Assembly: GCA_031292485.1 (NCBI GenBank)
Contig: JARLHA010000037.1
Coordinates: 1-64,000, forward strand
Direction of reading: 5' to 3'
Length of the DNA: 64,000 nucleotides
From: Mucilaginibacter sp.
GTDB taxonomy: Bacteria; Bacteroidota; Bacteroidia; Sphingobacteriales; Sphingobacteriaceae
This document shows positions 53,000 to 62,252 of this stretch, piece by piece (position 1 is the first letter of the stretch; each line of letters opens with the position of its first letter). The position numbers and the translations under genes were made by a program. The notes beneath the pieces were generated by a model that saw only the letters and a program-made list of their open reading frames with translations, was not told the origin of the DNA and did no database searches.

Positions 53000-54080
53000 G
53001 TACGAATCACTGGCGGATACCAATGCCGCGTTATTTAATGATTATCAAACCGCATTCGGGAGCTTTCTCAATTCCGGGTGGTACATATTAGGCGAACAGG
53101 TTGCTGCCTTTGAGCAGGAGTTTGCGCGGTATTGCGGAACCACTTATTGTATTGGTGTAGCTTCGGGTTTAGACGCTATCGTTCTATCGCTCAAAGCCCT
53201 TGATCTACCAAAAAATGCCGAGGTAATCGTACCATCAAATGCCTATATCGCTTGTGTATTAGGGGTAATAAACGCCGGGTTCAAACCGATATTGGTAGAA
53301 CCTGACATTCATACTTACAATATTGATCCTGCTAAAATTGAGGCTCATATCAGCAATAAAACTAAAGCTATATTGGCTGTACATTTATATGGTAAAATGT
53401 GTGATATGACAAATATCACTTTGATTGCCCAAAAATATGATTTAAAAGTTGTTGAAGATTGTGCGCAGGCGCACGGTGCGCAACATCGGGATAAAAAATC
53501 AGGTAATTGGGGTAACGCCGGGGCATTCAGCTTTTATCCTACAAAAAATTTGGGCGCATTGGGCGATGGGGGAGCAATTACTACAAATGATGGTGCTTTA
53601 GCTGAAAAGCTTTTTTATTTAAGGAATTACGGTTCCAAAATAAAGTACGAGAATAAATATATTGGCTACAATTCACGATTAGATGAGGTACAAGCAGCAT
53701 TCCTTAGAAAAAAGCTTTTAAAACTGGATGAAATTAATAAACATAAAAGAAAATTGGCGCGAATATATTTTGATAAAATTGAAACAGGGTTTGTAAAACC
53801 GGTTGAACAACCTGAAAATAGCGATGTGTTTCACATTTTCAATATCCGCAGCAGCAAAAGGAATGAATTAAAAAAACACCTCCTTGAAAAAGGGATACAA
53901 ACAGAGATACATTATCCCGTTCCGCCCCATAAACAAATTGCATATCGTAATTTGTTTAAATCGCCGAAGTTTCCCATTTCTGAAGAAATTCATGCTACAA
54001 CATTAAGTTTGCCCATAGCTGTTTTTCATACGGAAGATGAGATAAATTACGTAGCAGACTGTTTAAATGGATTTAATTAA
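52983..54080 (+). CDS. DegT-family sugar aminotransferase (FdtB/QdtB type)
   Basis: A 365-residue PLP-dependent DegT/DnrJ/EryC1 aminotransferase. Recognisable parts are [59 protein letters not shown] and the lysine site [19 protein letters not shown] (Lys near 188). With the upstream ketoisomerase it forms the standard pair for dTDP-3-amino-3,6-dideoxyhexose, acting in the cytoplasm. No N-acetyltransferase (FdtC/QdtC-type) or rmlA/rmlB is near, so the supply must come from elsewhere. The ATG at 52983 was chosen over an extension into the previous gene. Confidence 0.88.
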   Translation: MNRVIKYESLADTNAALFNDYQTAFGSFLNSGWYILGEQVAAFEQEFARYCGTTYCIGVASGLDAIVLSLKALDLPKNAEVIVPSNAYIACVLGVINAGFKPILVEPDIHTYNIDPAKIEAHISNKTKAILAVHLYGKMCDMTNITLIAQKYDLKVVEDCAQAHGAQHRDKKSGNWGNAGAFSFYPTKNLGALGDGGAITTNDGALAEKLFYLRNYGSKIKYENKYIGYNSRLDEVQAAFLRKKLLKLDEINKHKRKLARIYFDKIETGFVKPVEQPENSDVFHIFNIRSSKRNELKKHLLEKGIQTEIHYPVPPHKQIAYRNLFKSPKFPISEEIHATTLSLPIAVFHTEDEINYVADCLNGFN

Positions 54081-54155
54081 ACCATTTTGGCGCAATAGTC
54101 ATTATACCGGTTACAATGAAATTGTTATAACTATAAACCATCGCGACTAAGTAAA

Positions 54156-55052
54156 TTGAATTTTTCCATCTCATACGTCATTGTAACCCGCAACCGCCTG
54201 CCATTCCTTCAAATTACTTTGGCGAAATTGATGGAGGAATTGCAGCCAGATGAAGAAATTGTAGTGGTGGACGGGAACAGTTCAGACAGTACGAAGGCAT
54301 ATCTGCAAAAACTATTTGATGATGGCAGGATACACCAATTTATATCCGAACCGGACGTAAACCAGGCGCATGGCTGGAACAAGGCCATGCTGATGGCCAG
54401 TGGCGATATTATAAAAAAAATTATTGATGATGATGTTTTTTGTTACAAGGCCATCAGGGAGTGTAAAAACTATATGCTGTTAAACCCCGCCGTTGACATC
54501 GTCATTTCCAATGATCTCAGCAGCCCTTTAAATAACTATAAAATCGTACAGAAACATAGCCGGTTCACACAATTTGAAAAATGGAAAAATGGCCTTGCGC
54601 CCTCGTTCACATTTCGGGATGTAAACATCCTGGTAAGAAAAAAATCTTTGGCTTATATCGGCCTGTATAATCCGTCATTTATAATGATGGATTGGGAGTA
54701 TTCACTAAGAATAAGTTATATGAAAGCCAGCATAGCGTATTATACAGGCTACAACGCGATTACCATTGGCCATGCGGATACCATTACGTCATTAAAAAAC
54801 GATGCATCAGTTAATGAGCAGGGTAAACGCGCATGCGTTTTTTATGAGTATGCCGGCGATAGAGCCGATATAAGTTTATGGTCGAAACTGAAAATTTTTA
54901 TCGGTAAGCGGCTTAAACCTTCGGCCAAAACAGGTGATAATAAAAAAAATAAGAAGCCGGTTGAAAACTTAGGCGCGGTATACGATTATTACTATACGTA
55001 TATTTCGGAGCTTAATGAGGGGCAGCAATTTACTTTCTTTAAAAAAGATTGA
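54156..55052 (+). CDS. GT2-family glycosyltransferase
   Basis: A 298-residue GT-A transferase. ISYVIVTRNRLPFLQITLAK and EEIVVVDGNSSDSTKAYLQK are the nucleotide-binding strand and loop; IIKKIIDDDVFCYKAIRECK carries the acidic donor motif. The later segment FTFRDVNILVRKKSLAYIG is usual for acceptor-side strands. The start codon is TTG (54156); no better ATG is nearby. The C-terminal linker is lysine-rich. It follows a 75-bp gap after the aminotransferase. Confidence 0.83.
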   Translation: MNFSISYVIVTRNRLPFLQITLAKLMEELQPDEEIVVVDGNSSDSTKAYLQKLFDDGRIHQFISEPDVNQAHGWNKAMLMASGDIIKKIIDDDVFCYKAIRECKNYMLLNPAVDIVISNDLSSPLNNYKIVQKHSRFTQFEKWKNGLAPSFTFRDVNILVRKKSLAYIGLYNPSFIMMDWEYSLRISYMKASIAYYTGYNAITIGHADTITSLKNDASVNEQGKRACVFYEYAGDRADISLWSKLKIFIGKRLKPSAKTGDNKKNKKPVENLGAVYDYYYTYISELNEGQQFTFFKKD

Positions 55053-55127
55053 AATGAATCCTTTCTTTAGAGGGATTTAAGGCACTATAAATTATATTGA
55101 TATTTAATTATTTTACTACAGCCCCGG

Positions 55128-56279
55128 ATGAAAGATTTTTATAATAAATTAATTCAGTTTCTTGAAAAATTTTTGAATAATAAATACTGGTACCTTATAA
55201 CATCCATAATCGTCGCTTTGGTTATACTCTTCCTGACAACCCCGTCATATTATGCCCTTACCAAAGGTTTTAAACCCTGCGTCGGTTGTGTCGATTTTCA
55301 GGATGAAATAAACAGGGCAGACCATATCTTAAAACCTACAATCTACGGGAAGGCATCGCATATGGCGAATCTGCAATTGCGGTTAACCGTTCCCATGATC
55401 GCGAAATTGATAGGGACCAGGTCTAAAATTGTCATTTTTATTATCCAGGAAATTCTCGGGGTGGGCTTTTTAATTATTACCTGTCTTTTATCTTACCGCA
55501 TAACAAAGGATAAAGTTATTGCTGCAATACTAACTTTATCCATGGGATTTATTTATGCCGGTAAAGCGGCCTTTGTGGATGTGGAGGGGTTCACGGATTC
55601 GTATGCTTATTTTTTCCTTGTCCTGGCACTTTTTACCCTTAACAAACCTTTAATTTTAATCAGCCTGACGTTGGCATATTTTACTGATGAACGGGCTTTA
55701 TTAGCCTCTTCATTGATAGCTGTTTTTTATTTCCTTGAATTCCTTGACATAAATAAAGGTAAAATTGATTTTTATTCGGTTATCAAATCCAGGGTATTTT
55801 ACATTATACTGTCGTGGATCTTTTGTTTTCTAATCCGTTTTATCCTATTTAAACTATATGGTTTAAATACCCCTTCATCTGCCGTCGTTATTCCTGACTT
55901 TCATCGACTGGGATATATTTTTTGGGATGGCCTGCAGGGTTTTTGGTTGTTGTTAGCAGGTGGTGTACTTTATCTTATAATTGAAAAGCGTTTTTTTATA
56001 TTATCACTTTTGATACTTTCTTTTTTGGTAATGGTAATATCAACCGCAATGATTTATGATTTTACAAGGAGCATTGCTTATATTTTTCCAATAATTTTTA
56101 TTGCGCTGTATTTGACAGAAAAAGCAATTAATAAACTTCAGCTGCGAAAATTAATGATTATTACCTGCCTGATTTGTTTTTTATGCGGAGATGGGTATTT
56201 TGGGGAGGTCAATTCACCTGATTATTATCAATCTGTACCTGTAAAAATAATTAACAAGGCCTTTTTTCACCAGCAATGA
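55128..56279 (+). CDS. multi-pass membrane protein, possible polymerase or transferase
   Basis: A 383-residue integral membrane protein with about nine helices and a cysteine pair in a periplasmic-side loop (FKPCVGCVDFQDE). The layout resembles surface-glycan polymerases or GtrII-like membrane transferases, but no diagnostic motif was recognised. The region VDVEGFTDSYAYFFLVLALF and PDFHRLGYIFWDGLQGFWLL may be loops facing the periplasm. It stands before a GtrB-like gene, which suggests it uses an undecaprenyl-linked sugar at the periplasmic face. The gaps on both sides are 75 and 113 bp. Function is uncertain. Confidence 0.55.
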   Translation: MKDFYNKLIQFLEKFLNNKYWYLITSIIVALVILFLTTPSYYALTKGFKPCVGCVDFQDEINRADHILKPTIYGKASHMANLQLRLTVPMIAKLIGTRSKIVIFIIQEILGVGFLIITCLLSYRITKDKVIAAILTLSMGFIYAGKAAFVDVEGFTDSYAYFFLVLALFTLNKPLILISLTLAYFTDERALLASSLIAVFYFLEFLDINKGKIDFYSVIKSRVFYIILSWIFCFLIRFILFKLYGLNTPSSAVVIPDFHRLGYIFWDGLQGFWLLLAGGVLYLIIEKRFFILSLLILSFLVMVISTAMIYDFTRSIAYIFPIIFIALYLTEKAINKLQLRKLMIITCLICFLCGDGYFGEVNSPDYYQSVPVKIINKAFFHQQ

Positions 56280-56392
56280 ATCCTGAGACAAAATCGATGG
56301 TTAATTCAGGGATTATAAATAGCTTTCTCTTGATTTCAAAGTATTTTTCCTCATCATTCGTGAGGTTATGATGATCATTTACCCCATCTAAC

Positions 56393-57340
56393 ATGAACGC
56401 TAAAATTTCAATTGTAATCCCTTTATATAATGAAAGTCTTTCATTTCCAATTTTAGTTAACAGGTTAAATGAGCTGATGCAATTAAGCCAGTTAGAAATA
56501 GAGGTGGTAATGGTTGACGACGCGAGTACCGATAATACGGCTCAGCTCATTAATCAGATAGCACTTACGGACGAAAGATATACAGGATTATTTTTAGCAC
56601 GGAATTATGGTCATCAGATAGCTTTAACTGCAGGACTTACGGTTGCAAGAGGTTCAGAAGCTGTAATGATTATTGACGGGGACTTGCAAGATCCCCCCGA
56701 ATTACTGTTAACTTTTTATAACTACCTGGCAGAAGGTTACGATGTAATTTATGGCATCAGAAAAAAAAGAAAGGAAAATATATTTAAACGTTTTGGTTAT
56801 TACTTGTTTTATAGAATTCAAAGGAAAATAGTCAACATCAATATCCCTTTAGATAGCGGCGACTTTTCATTAGTTAGCAGGAGGGTTGTTAATATTTTAA
56901 ACCAAATGCCCGAGGAAAGCCGGTTTATCAGGGGTATGAGAACCTGGATAGGATTTAAGCAAATCGGGCTTGAATATGAGAGGGATAAAAGAGTTGCCGG
57001 CAGTTCAAAATACACACTAAAAATGTTAATCAGGCTTGCCTATAATGGTATTTTTAACTTTAGTGACTTTCCGATAAAGGTTATCACCTCACTTGGTTTT
57101 TTTACGATATCGGTGTCCTTGATATTTACATTAGTGGTATTAATTAAAAGAATTTTTTACAACGATGTGCCTCAAGGCTATACGAGTTTATTACTAACAA
57201 TTACACTTTTCAGCGGCGTTCAACTGATTTCATTGGGAATTATCGGAGAGTACGTTTACCGGATTTTTTTCCAGGTAAAGGGTCGGCCGTTATTTAATAT
57301 CAGGCATAAAATAATAGAAAAGGAATTATTTAATGAATAA
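56393..57340 (+). CDS. GtrB-like undecaprenyl-phosphate glycosyltransferase
   Basis: A 315-residue protein of the GT2 dolichol-phosphate mannosyltransferase/GtrB branch. The cytoplasmic domain has ISIVIPLYNESLSFPILVNR, VVMVDDASTDNTAQLINQIA, VMIIDGDLQDPPELLL (DxD), RGMRTWIGFKQIGLEYERDK, and two membrane helices follow near 230-255 and 268-290. It would load a hexose onto undecaprenyl phosphate for use in the periplasm. The neighbouring multi-pass protein is a candidate partner. It overlaps the following methyltransferase gene by 8 bp. Confidence 0.88.
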   Translation: MNAKISIVIPLYNESLSFPILVNRLNELMQLSQLEIEVVMVDDASTDNTAQLINQIALTDERYTGLFLARNYGHQIALTAGLTVARGSEAVMIIDGDLQDPPELLLTFYNYLAEGYDVIYGIRKKRKENIFKRFGYYLFYRIQRKIVNINIPLDSGDFSLVSRRVVNILNQMPEESRFIRGMRTWIGFKQIGLEYERDKRVAGSSKYTLKMLIRLAYNGIFNFSDFPIKVITSLGFFTISVSLIFTLVVLIKRIFYNDVPQGYTSLLLTITLFSGVQLISLGIIGEYVYRIFFQVKGRPLFNIRHKIIEKELFNE

Positions 57341-58082
57341 AGAATATTATGCTGAATATTTTAAATTGGAAAGAACACACTGGTGGTTTAAAGTACGCGA
57401 AAGAATAATTGAAGATGTAATCAAATCGCACATTATAGTTCATAAGGATTTGTCGATACTCAATATTGGCGCGGCTACCGGCAGGACAAGTGAGATGCTC
57501 AGTAAATACGGAACAGTAAAATCGTTGGAATATGACGAGGATTGTTGTGAGTTTACCAGGCAGAAATTAAATATTCCAATTATTCATGGTTCAATACTTT
57601 ATTTGCCTTTTCCTGATAACAGTTTTGATTTAGTTTGCGCAATCGATGTGATTGAACATATAGAAGACGATAAAGCAGGCATAAATGAAATGGAGCGGGT
57701 TTGTAAGTCAAACGGTAATATCTTTATCACCGTACCTGCATTTGCAGGCTTATGGAGCCACCACGATGTGGTGAACCAGCATTTCAGACGGTACCGGATG
57801 CCGCAGGTGGTTAATTTGTTTGGTTCATTGAACAATGGACGTATTATCTTTAAAAGCTATTTCAATAGTTTACTTTTTCCTCCAGTGTATGCGTTTAGAA
57901 AACTAAGTAAAATAATTCCGGAAAAGTGGATCAGAAGAGATTCCGGTTCTGATTTTTCAGTAACCCAAAGCAGTATAATCAACAAGCTCCTGTTTAATAT
58001 TTTCTATCTTGAAAGGTTATTATTAAAATTCATGAAATTTCCTGTGGGTGTTTCGATTATATTTCTGTGGAAGAAAAATTAA
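57333..58082 (+). CDS. class I SAM-dependent methyltransferase
   Basis: A 249-residue Methyltransf_11-type protein. The motif I region is LSILNIGAATGRTSEMLSKY, the acidic residue is in VKSLEYDEDCCEF, and YLPFPDNSFDLVCAIDVIEH with DDKAGINEMERVCKSNGNIF are the standard later motifs. It overlaps the GtrB-like gene by 8 bp, so it may methylate the lipid-linked sugar or the same modification route. A 136-bp gap follows before the next gene. Acceptor unknown. Confidence 0.83.
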   Translation: MNKEYYAEYFKLERTHWWFKVRERIIEDVIKSHIIVHKDLSILNIGAATGRTSEMLSKYGTVKSLEYDEDCCEFTRQKLNIPIIHGSILYLPFPDNSFDLVCAIDVIEHIEDDKAGINEMERVCKSNGNIFITVPAFAGLWSHHDVVNQHFRRYRMPQVVNLFGSLNNGRIIFKSYFNSLLFPPVYAFRKLSKIIPEKWIRRDSGSDFSVTQSSIINKLLFNIFYLERLLLKFMKFPVGVSIIFLWKKN

Positions 58083-58218
58083 AAAGCCATTGATAACCAT
58101 AGCAAAACCGGATCAGATACTCCATCCGCTTCCGGTGCAACGCTCCGGGACTTCTTTGCCGCCCGTTATAAATTAATAGAGAGTCAACACAAAAAACACC
58201 GGCATATACTTTTAAGGT

Positions 58219-59229
58219 TTGAGCAAAAAATCAATCAAAATAAAATTTCAGAACGGCCTCGATTACCGATGGTCGTTAAATGAAATATTGTCTGAACTGC
58301 TGGATGAGTATGATTTTATCGATAGCGCCGATCCTGATTTTATCATTTTTGGCCCTTATGGCAACGATGTTCCGCCGAAGGGCAATTATACCCGTATCGG
58401 CTATTTCTGTGAGAACATAAAACCCGACCTGTCTGTTTGTGATTGGGCATTCGGGATCCCGCGTGAAGAGGACGTACAGCAGCCCAACTACAAGCGGATA
58501 CAATGGCACGAGTTTAACCCGCATGACTTAATAAAGGGGCCTGCTTACGATGCAGAACAGGTAGCAGCTTCAAAATCAAAATTTTGCAATTTTTTATATT
58601 CCCATAAAGTATCGTACCGTGAAGCTTTTTTTAGCCAGCTATCAAAATATAAAAGGGTGGATGCCCCGGGCAGGTCGATGAACAATATGCCCGGCATTGA
58701 TATGCTTTATTCAGGAGATAAATGGGATGTAAAAAGGAAATTTTTGTCGCCCTACAAATTCACTATCGCTTTTGAAAATGACATTTACCCGGGTTACCAG
58801 ACTGAAAAATTATATGACGCCATGCTGACCCAAAGTATCCCGGTTTATTTTGGCGACCCTTTTGTGAACGAAATATTTAACACCAAAAGTTTTATAAACG
58901 CCGGCGATTACCTTAGCGCTGGTAATAAGATGTTTGCCGAAAAATTGGGTAAAATAGGCCATATGGATTTTGAAGATATCCGGCCAACCTTTATGAATAG
59001 CCCCCGCCACCGGATCAAACGAAAAATAAAGTCGTGGGCCAGAAGTATTAAAACCAGGACGCAATTTGCCGGGCTGGATTTTAGCCCTGTGATTGAACAG
59101 CTCATCGCTATTGACCAGCAACCCGAACTATACCTGCAATATTTAAAACAGCCATGGCTGAATAATGATGCACTTCCGGAACGTTTTTCGACGAAAAAAA
59201 GGTGGGTGGAAATTTTTAATACAAGGTGA
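58219..59229 (+). CDS. GT10-family alpha-1,3/4-fucosyltransferase
   Basis: A 336-residue GT10 enzyme. The donor-binding signature is YKFTIAFENDIYPGYQTEKL followed by YDAMLTQSIPVYFGDPFVN, near residues 180-217; the N-terminal half carries DFIIFGPYGNDVPPKGNYTR and YFCENIKPDLSVCDWAFGIP, as in bacterial members. GT10 enzymes add L-fucose from GDP-fucose to GlcNAc or glucose in alpha-1,3 or alpha-1,4 linkage. The start is a TTG at 58219. A second GT10 gene is at 62253. It overlaps the following GT2 gene by 4 bp (GTGA). Confidence 0.92.
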   Translation: MSKKSIKIKFQNGLDYRWSLNEILSELLDEYDFIDSADPDFIIFGPYGNDVPPKGNYTRIGYFCENIKPDLSVCDWAFGIPREEDVQQPNYKRIQWHEFNPHDLIKGPAYDAEQVAASKSKFCNFLYSHKVSYREAFFSQLSKYKRVDAPGRSMNNMPGIDMLYSGDKWDVKRKFLSPYKFTIAFENDIYPGYQTEKLYDAMLTQSIPVYFGDPFVNEIFNTKSFINAGDYLSAGNKMFAEKLGKIGHMDFEDIRPTFMNSPRHRIKRKIKSWARSIKTRTQFAGLDFSPVIEQLIAIDQQPELYLQYLKQPWLNNDALPERFSTKKRWVEIFNTR

Positions 59230-60218
59230 GCGCACTGGTTTCAATCATCATCCCGATTTATAATGCTGAAAAAAACTTAGCAGCATGCCTCGATTCGGCT
59301 ATAAACCAGACCTGGAAAAATACGGAGATTATTATGGTTGATGACGGCTCTTCGGACTCGTCACTAAGCGTCGCTCAAAAATATGCGGATGGAAAAAAGA
59401 TAATCCTCATCAGCCAAAAAAATAGCGGGGCATCAGTTGCCCGTAATATGGGTTTAAAAGTGGCAAAAGGTGAATACATCCAGTTTTTAGATGCTGACGA
59501 TTTGTTAAATCCGGAAAAAATTGAAAGCCAGGTGAATGTTTTGGAAAATTCAGTAAACCAGGTGGCCTTATGCCGCACCATTCATTTTTTTGACGGGGAC
59601 GACCCAACTAAAAGCGAGGTTACCGACGATTGGTTTTGTGCAGATAACAACAATCCTGTGGACTTTTTATTAAAACTATATGCCGGAGAAGATGAAATGC
59701 CGGGCTTCGGCGGGATGATACAACCCAATGCATGGCTAACGCCACGGGTCACCATTGAAAAGGCCGGGCCATGGAACGAATTCAGGGGCCCGGATGATGA
59801 TGGCGAATTTTTTTGCAGGGTGGTATTAGCTTCTGAGGGCATAAAATTCAGCGGCAAAGGCGTCAACTATTACCGGAAATATAAATCAGCAGCTTCATTA
59901 TCCGGGCAAAAAAGCGCGGAAGCATTTGAAAATATCATCTTGTCTCTCAACCTTAAATATGGATACTTAAAGGAATGGACCACAGATCCTATACTTGACC
60001 GTATTTTTGCCCGCCATTATTGGTGGACGGGCGTGGCCGCTTATCCACGTTTTAAGGAATTATCAGGCAATTGCATACAAAAGGCAACTGAATTGGGGTA
60101 CAAAGGAAAAAAATATATGGGCGGCCCTGCCGGGCATACATTGGCCGGTTTTTTGGGTTGGAAACCAGTGCGTTTTATGGCCTATTGGCAGCAACGTTTT
60201 AAAGCAGTATGGGCCTGA
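59226..60218 (+). CDS. GT2-family glycosyltransferase
   Basis: A 330-residue GT-A transferase. SALVSIIIPIYNAEKNLAAC, KNTEIIMVDDGSSDSSLSVA, GEYIQFLDADDLLNPEKIES (DxD) and WNEFRGPDDDGEFFCRVVLA are textbook GT2 elements. The start is GTG at 59226, overlapping the GT10 stop. The C-terminal acceptor region (about 210-330) is helical. It overlaps the next GT61 gene by 10 bp, so expression is tightly linked. Sugar unknown. Confidence 0.88.
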   Translation: MSALVSIIIPIYNAEKNLAACLDSAINQTWKNTEIIMVDDGSSDSSLSVAQKYADGKKIILISQKNSGASVARNMGLKVAKGEYIQFLDADDLLNPEKIESQVNVLENSVNQVALCRTIHFFDGDDPTKSEVTDDWFCADNNNPVDFLLKLYAGEDEMPGFGGMIQPNAWLTPRVTIEKAGPWNEFRGPDDDGEFFCRVVLASEGIKFSGKGVNYYRKYKSAASLSGQKSAEAFENIILSLNLKYGYLKEWTTDPILDRIFARHYWWTGVAAYPRFKELSGNCIQKATELGYKGKKYMGGPAGHTLAGFLGWKPVRFMAYWQQRFKAVWA

Positions 60219-61387
60219 AAGCAAACTTAATATTTTGGGCAAGGCAATTTCCGTTCGTCTTACCAAAGCGCATTATCCCTTCATGTGCGGATTGGATAGC
60301 ACAGCAAAAAGACCGGAAAGGTATCTATTTTGCGCAGCGGGGGCCGTGGGTGAAAACAATTTTTGAAGCCGGTTTTTTTCAGCATGATGAACCAAAAACG
60401 CTCGGCACGCCCAATGAAAAAGCGTTTTATAGCAACCGGAATTATCCCACAGAAAAGGCTTCGCTGTTTTACCTGCAAAATACGTATTTACTGGGGAACA
60501 TGGGGCTGGTGTTAACTGCCGACCACCGGGTTTTCCAGGAGTTTAGCCATAATTTTGGGATATCGACCTTAAGAAAATTCCTTCTAAAAAAACCGTTTTA
60601 TACGTTCAGCCGTAAAGCACAGAGGATGAAAGGCAACGGCGCAGTATTGGTTTCGCCCGAAAGCCACAACTATTATCACTGGCTCAATGATGTATTGCCG
60701 CGAATAAAAATTTATGAGTCGGTTTTGGATCAGATCGACTACTTCTGTATTTCCTCCAAAGTCCCAGTTAAGTTTCTTGATGTTTTATCGGATTTTGGTA
60801 TAACCAAAGAAAAAATCCTTTTAATTAATGATAACGAAAAACTGCATTTCGACAACCTGTTCGTATCATCCCTGCCTGGAAGCGAGGGGCGGTCGCCACA
60901 ATGGGCAGTGGATTATGTAAGGCAAAAACTTATCAAGGCAGATTTGCCTGTAAATCCTTCAAAAAAATTGTACTTTAAACGTGGAGATAGTACCAATCGT
61001 AAAATCATAAACGAAGATTCCATTATAAAATCGCTTCGGAATAATGGGTTCGAGATTATTGAACCAGGGAATCTTAGCATTTACAGGCAAATTGATTTGA
61101 TGCAGGAAACAAAACTAGTGATTAGCGCACACGGCGCGGCGTTAAGTAATTTACTGTTCAGCCAGGATAATATATCTGTAATTGAGATTTTTTCATCAGA
61201 TTATTTTCGAACTGATTGTTATTATACTCTTTCATCGGCAAGGGAATTAAATTATTGGTACATTGTAGGTGACAAATTTCCGGGCGAGAAATGGGGCGAT
61301 ATAATTGTCCCGGAGGAATTACTTTTAAAAACCATAAAAAGAGTTGACAGCCAAAGTGAGAACAACGCAAAAAACAATAGCTGTTGA
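60209..61387 (+). CDS. GT61-family glycosyltransferase-like protein
   Basis: A 392-residue protein of the GT61 (DUF563) type. Visible marks are GAVLVSPESHNYYHWLNDVL near 145-165 (the Asn-Tyr-x-His-Trp motif), KLYFKRGDSTNRKIINEDSI, and KLVISAHGAALSNLLFSQDN near 305-325. Eukaryotic members transfer xylose or GlcNAc; bacterial ones occur in surface-glycan loci. The donor is not predictable. The ATG overlaps the preceding GT2 by 10 bp. The C-terminal 70 residues are less conserved-looking. Confidence 0.85.
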   Translation: MGLKANLIFWARQFPFVLPKRIIPSCADWIAQQKDRKGIYFAQRGPWVKTIFEAGFFQHDEPKTLGTPNEKAFYSNRNYPTEKASLFYLQNTYLLGNMGLVLTADHRVFQEFSHNFGISTLRKFLLKKPFYTFSRKAQRMKGNGAVLVSPESHNYYHWLNDVLPRIKIYESVLDQIDYFCISSKVPVKFLDVLSDFGITKEKILLINDNEKLHFDNLFVSSLPGSEGRSPQWAVDYVRQKLIKADLPVNPSKKLYFKRGDSTNRKIINEDSIIKSLRNNGFEIIEPGNLSIYRQIDLMQETKLVISAHGAALSNLLFSQDNISVIEIFSSDYFRTDCYYTLSSARELNYWYIVGDKFPGEKWGDIIVPEELLLKTIKRVDSQSENNAKNNSC

Positions 61388-61436
61388 CTTTTAAAAGCTG
61401 CCGGTCTCCATTTCAAATAAATTCATAACAAGATAT

Positions 61437-62114
61437 ATGCTCAAATTCTACTTCAACCGCTTCAGGGTATTTTTAAAGGAGAAATTAGGTTTGTCTGTTT
61501 CTTTAGATGAAATTACATTCTCATACTTAAGGCCTGATTATATAATTTTAGAGGCAGGGGCCCATGATGGTAACGATACCAAAAGACTCGCTGCCTTAAC
61601 AAAAAACAAAGTATTTGCTTTTGAACCCGTTCCTTTTTTATTTGGGTTGTTGAAAAGAAACACAAACGGTTTAAAAAACGTCTTTGCGTTTGATATCGCT
61701 TTGGCTGACAAAAATACTACACTGCCTATGTATATAAGCAGTGGAGGATCGGATGCATCAAGTTCATTACTAAAGCCGGCAGCTCACTTAGATAAAAATC
61801 CGGAAGTGGTTTTTGATGAAAAAATAAATGTTAAAGCTTTGACTCTTGACGACTGGGCCGCATTGCAGCATGTAACGAACATAGACTTTATGTGGTTAGA
61901 TATGCAGGGTTACGAATTTAACATGCTTAAAGCATCGAAAATAATATTTCCTACGATTAAAGTATTGTATACTGAGGTGTCGACTACTGAATTATATTTA
62001 AGCCAGGTATTATACAGTGAATATAAAGAATGGTTGTTAAATTCTGGTTTCGACTTAATAAAAGAGGATTTGCCATGGGGCTTCACCGGAAACGCCCTGT
62101 TCGTAAAAAAATGA
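61437..62114 (+). CDS. FkbM-family methyltransferase
   Basis: A 225-residue methyltransferase. Motif I is YIILEAGAHDGNDTKRLAAL, the acidic loop is KVFAFEPVPFLFGLLKRNTN, and the FkbM motif is IDFMWLDMQGYEFNMLKASK with LYTEVSTTELYLSQVLYSEY. It probably O-methylates a sugar hydroxyl in this glycan. It stands after a 49-bp gap from the GT61 gene, followed by a 138-bp gap without a recognisable gene. A second FkbM-type gene is at 50658. Confidence 0.85.
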   Translation: MLKFYFNRFRVFLKEKLGLSVSLDEITFSYLRPDYIILEAGAHDGNDTKRLAALTKNKVFAFEPVPFLFGLLKRNTNGLKNVFAFDIALADKNTTLPMYISSGGSDASSSLLKPAAHLDKNPEVVFDEKINVKALTLDDWAALQHVTNIDFMWLDMQGYEFNMLKASKIIFPTIKVLYTEVSTTELYLSQVLYSEYKEWLLNSGFDLIKEDLPWGFTGNALFVKK

Positions 62115-62252
62115 TATTAGATCAAAAAAATGTCCCACTATGTGGCCGTCAAAATATGTGCCGCCAGCCATATAACAAAAAGATGAATTGTCTATTGTCA
62201 AGCGAAAATTTGATGTTATTAGATACATTATCAAAACAAGGCCAGTATTAGA

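Noticed and set aside
62030..62251. 73-residue frame after the FkbM gene
   Set aside because: Most of it overlaps the end of the methyltransferase in another frame, and the rest has no recognisable content.
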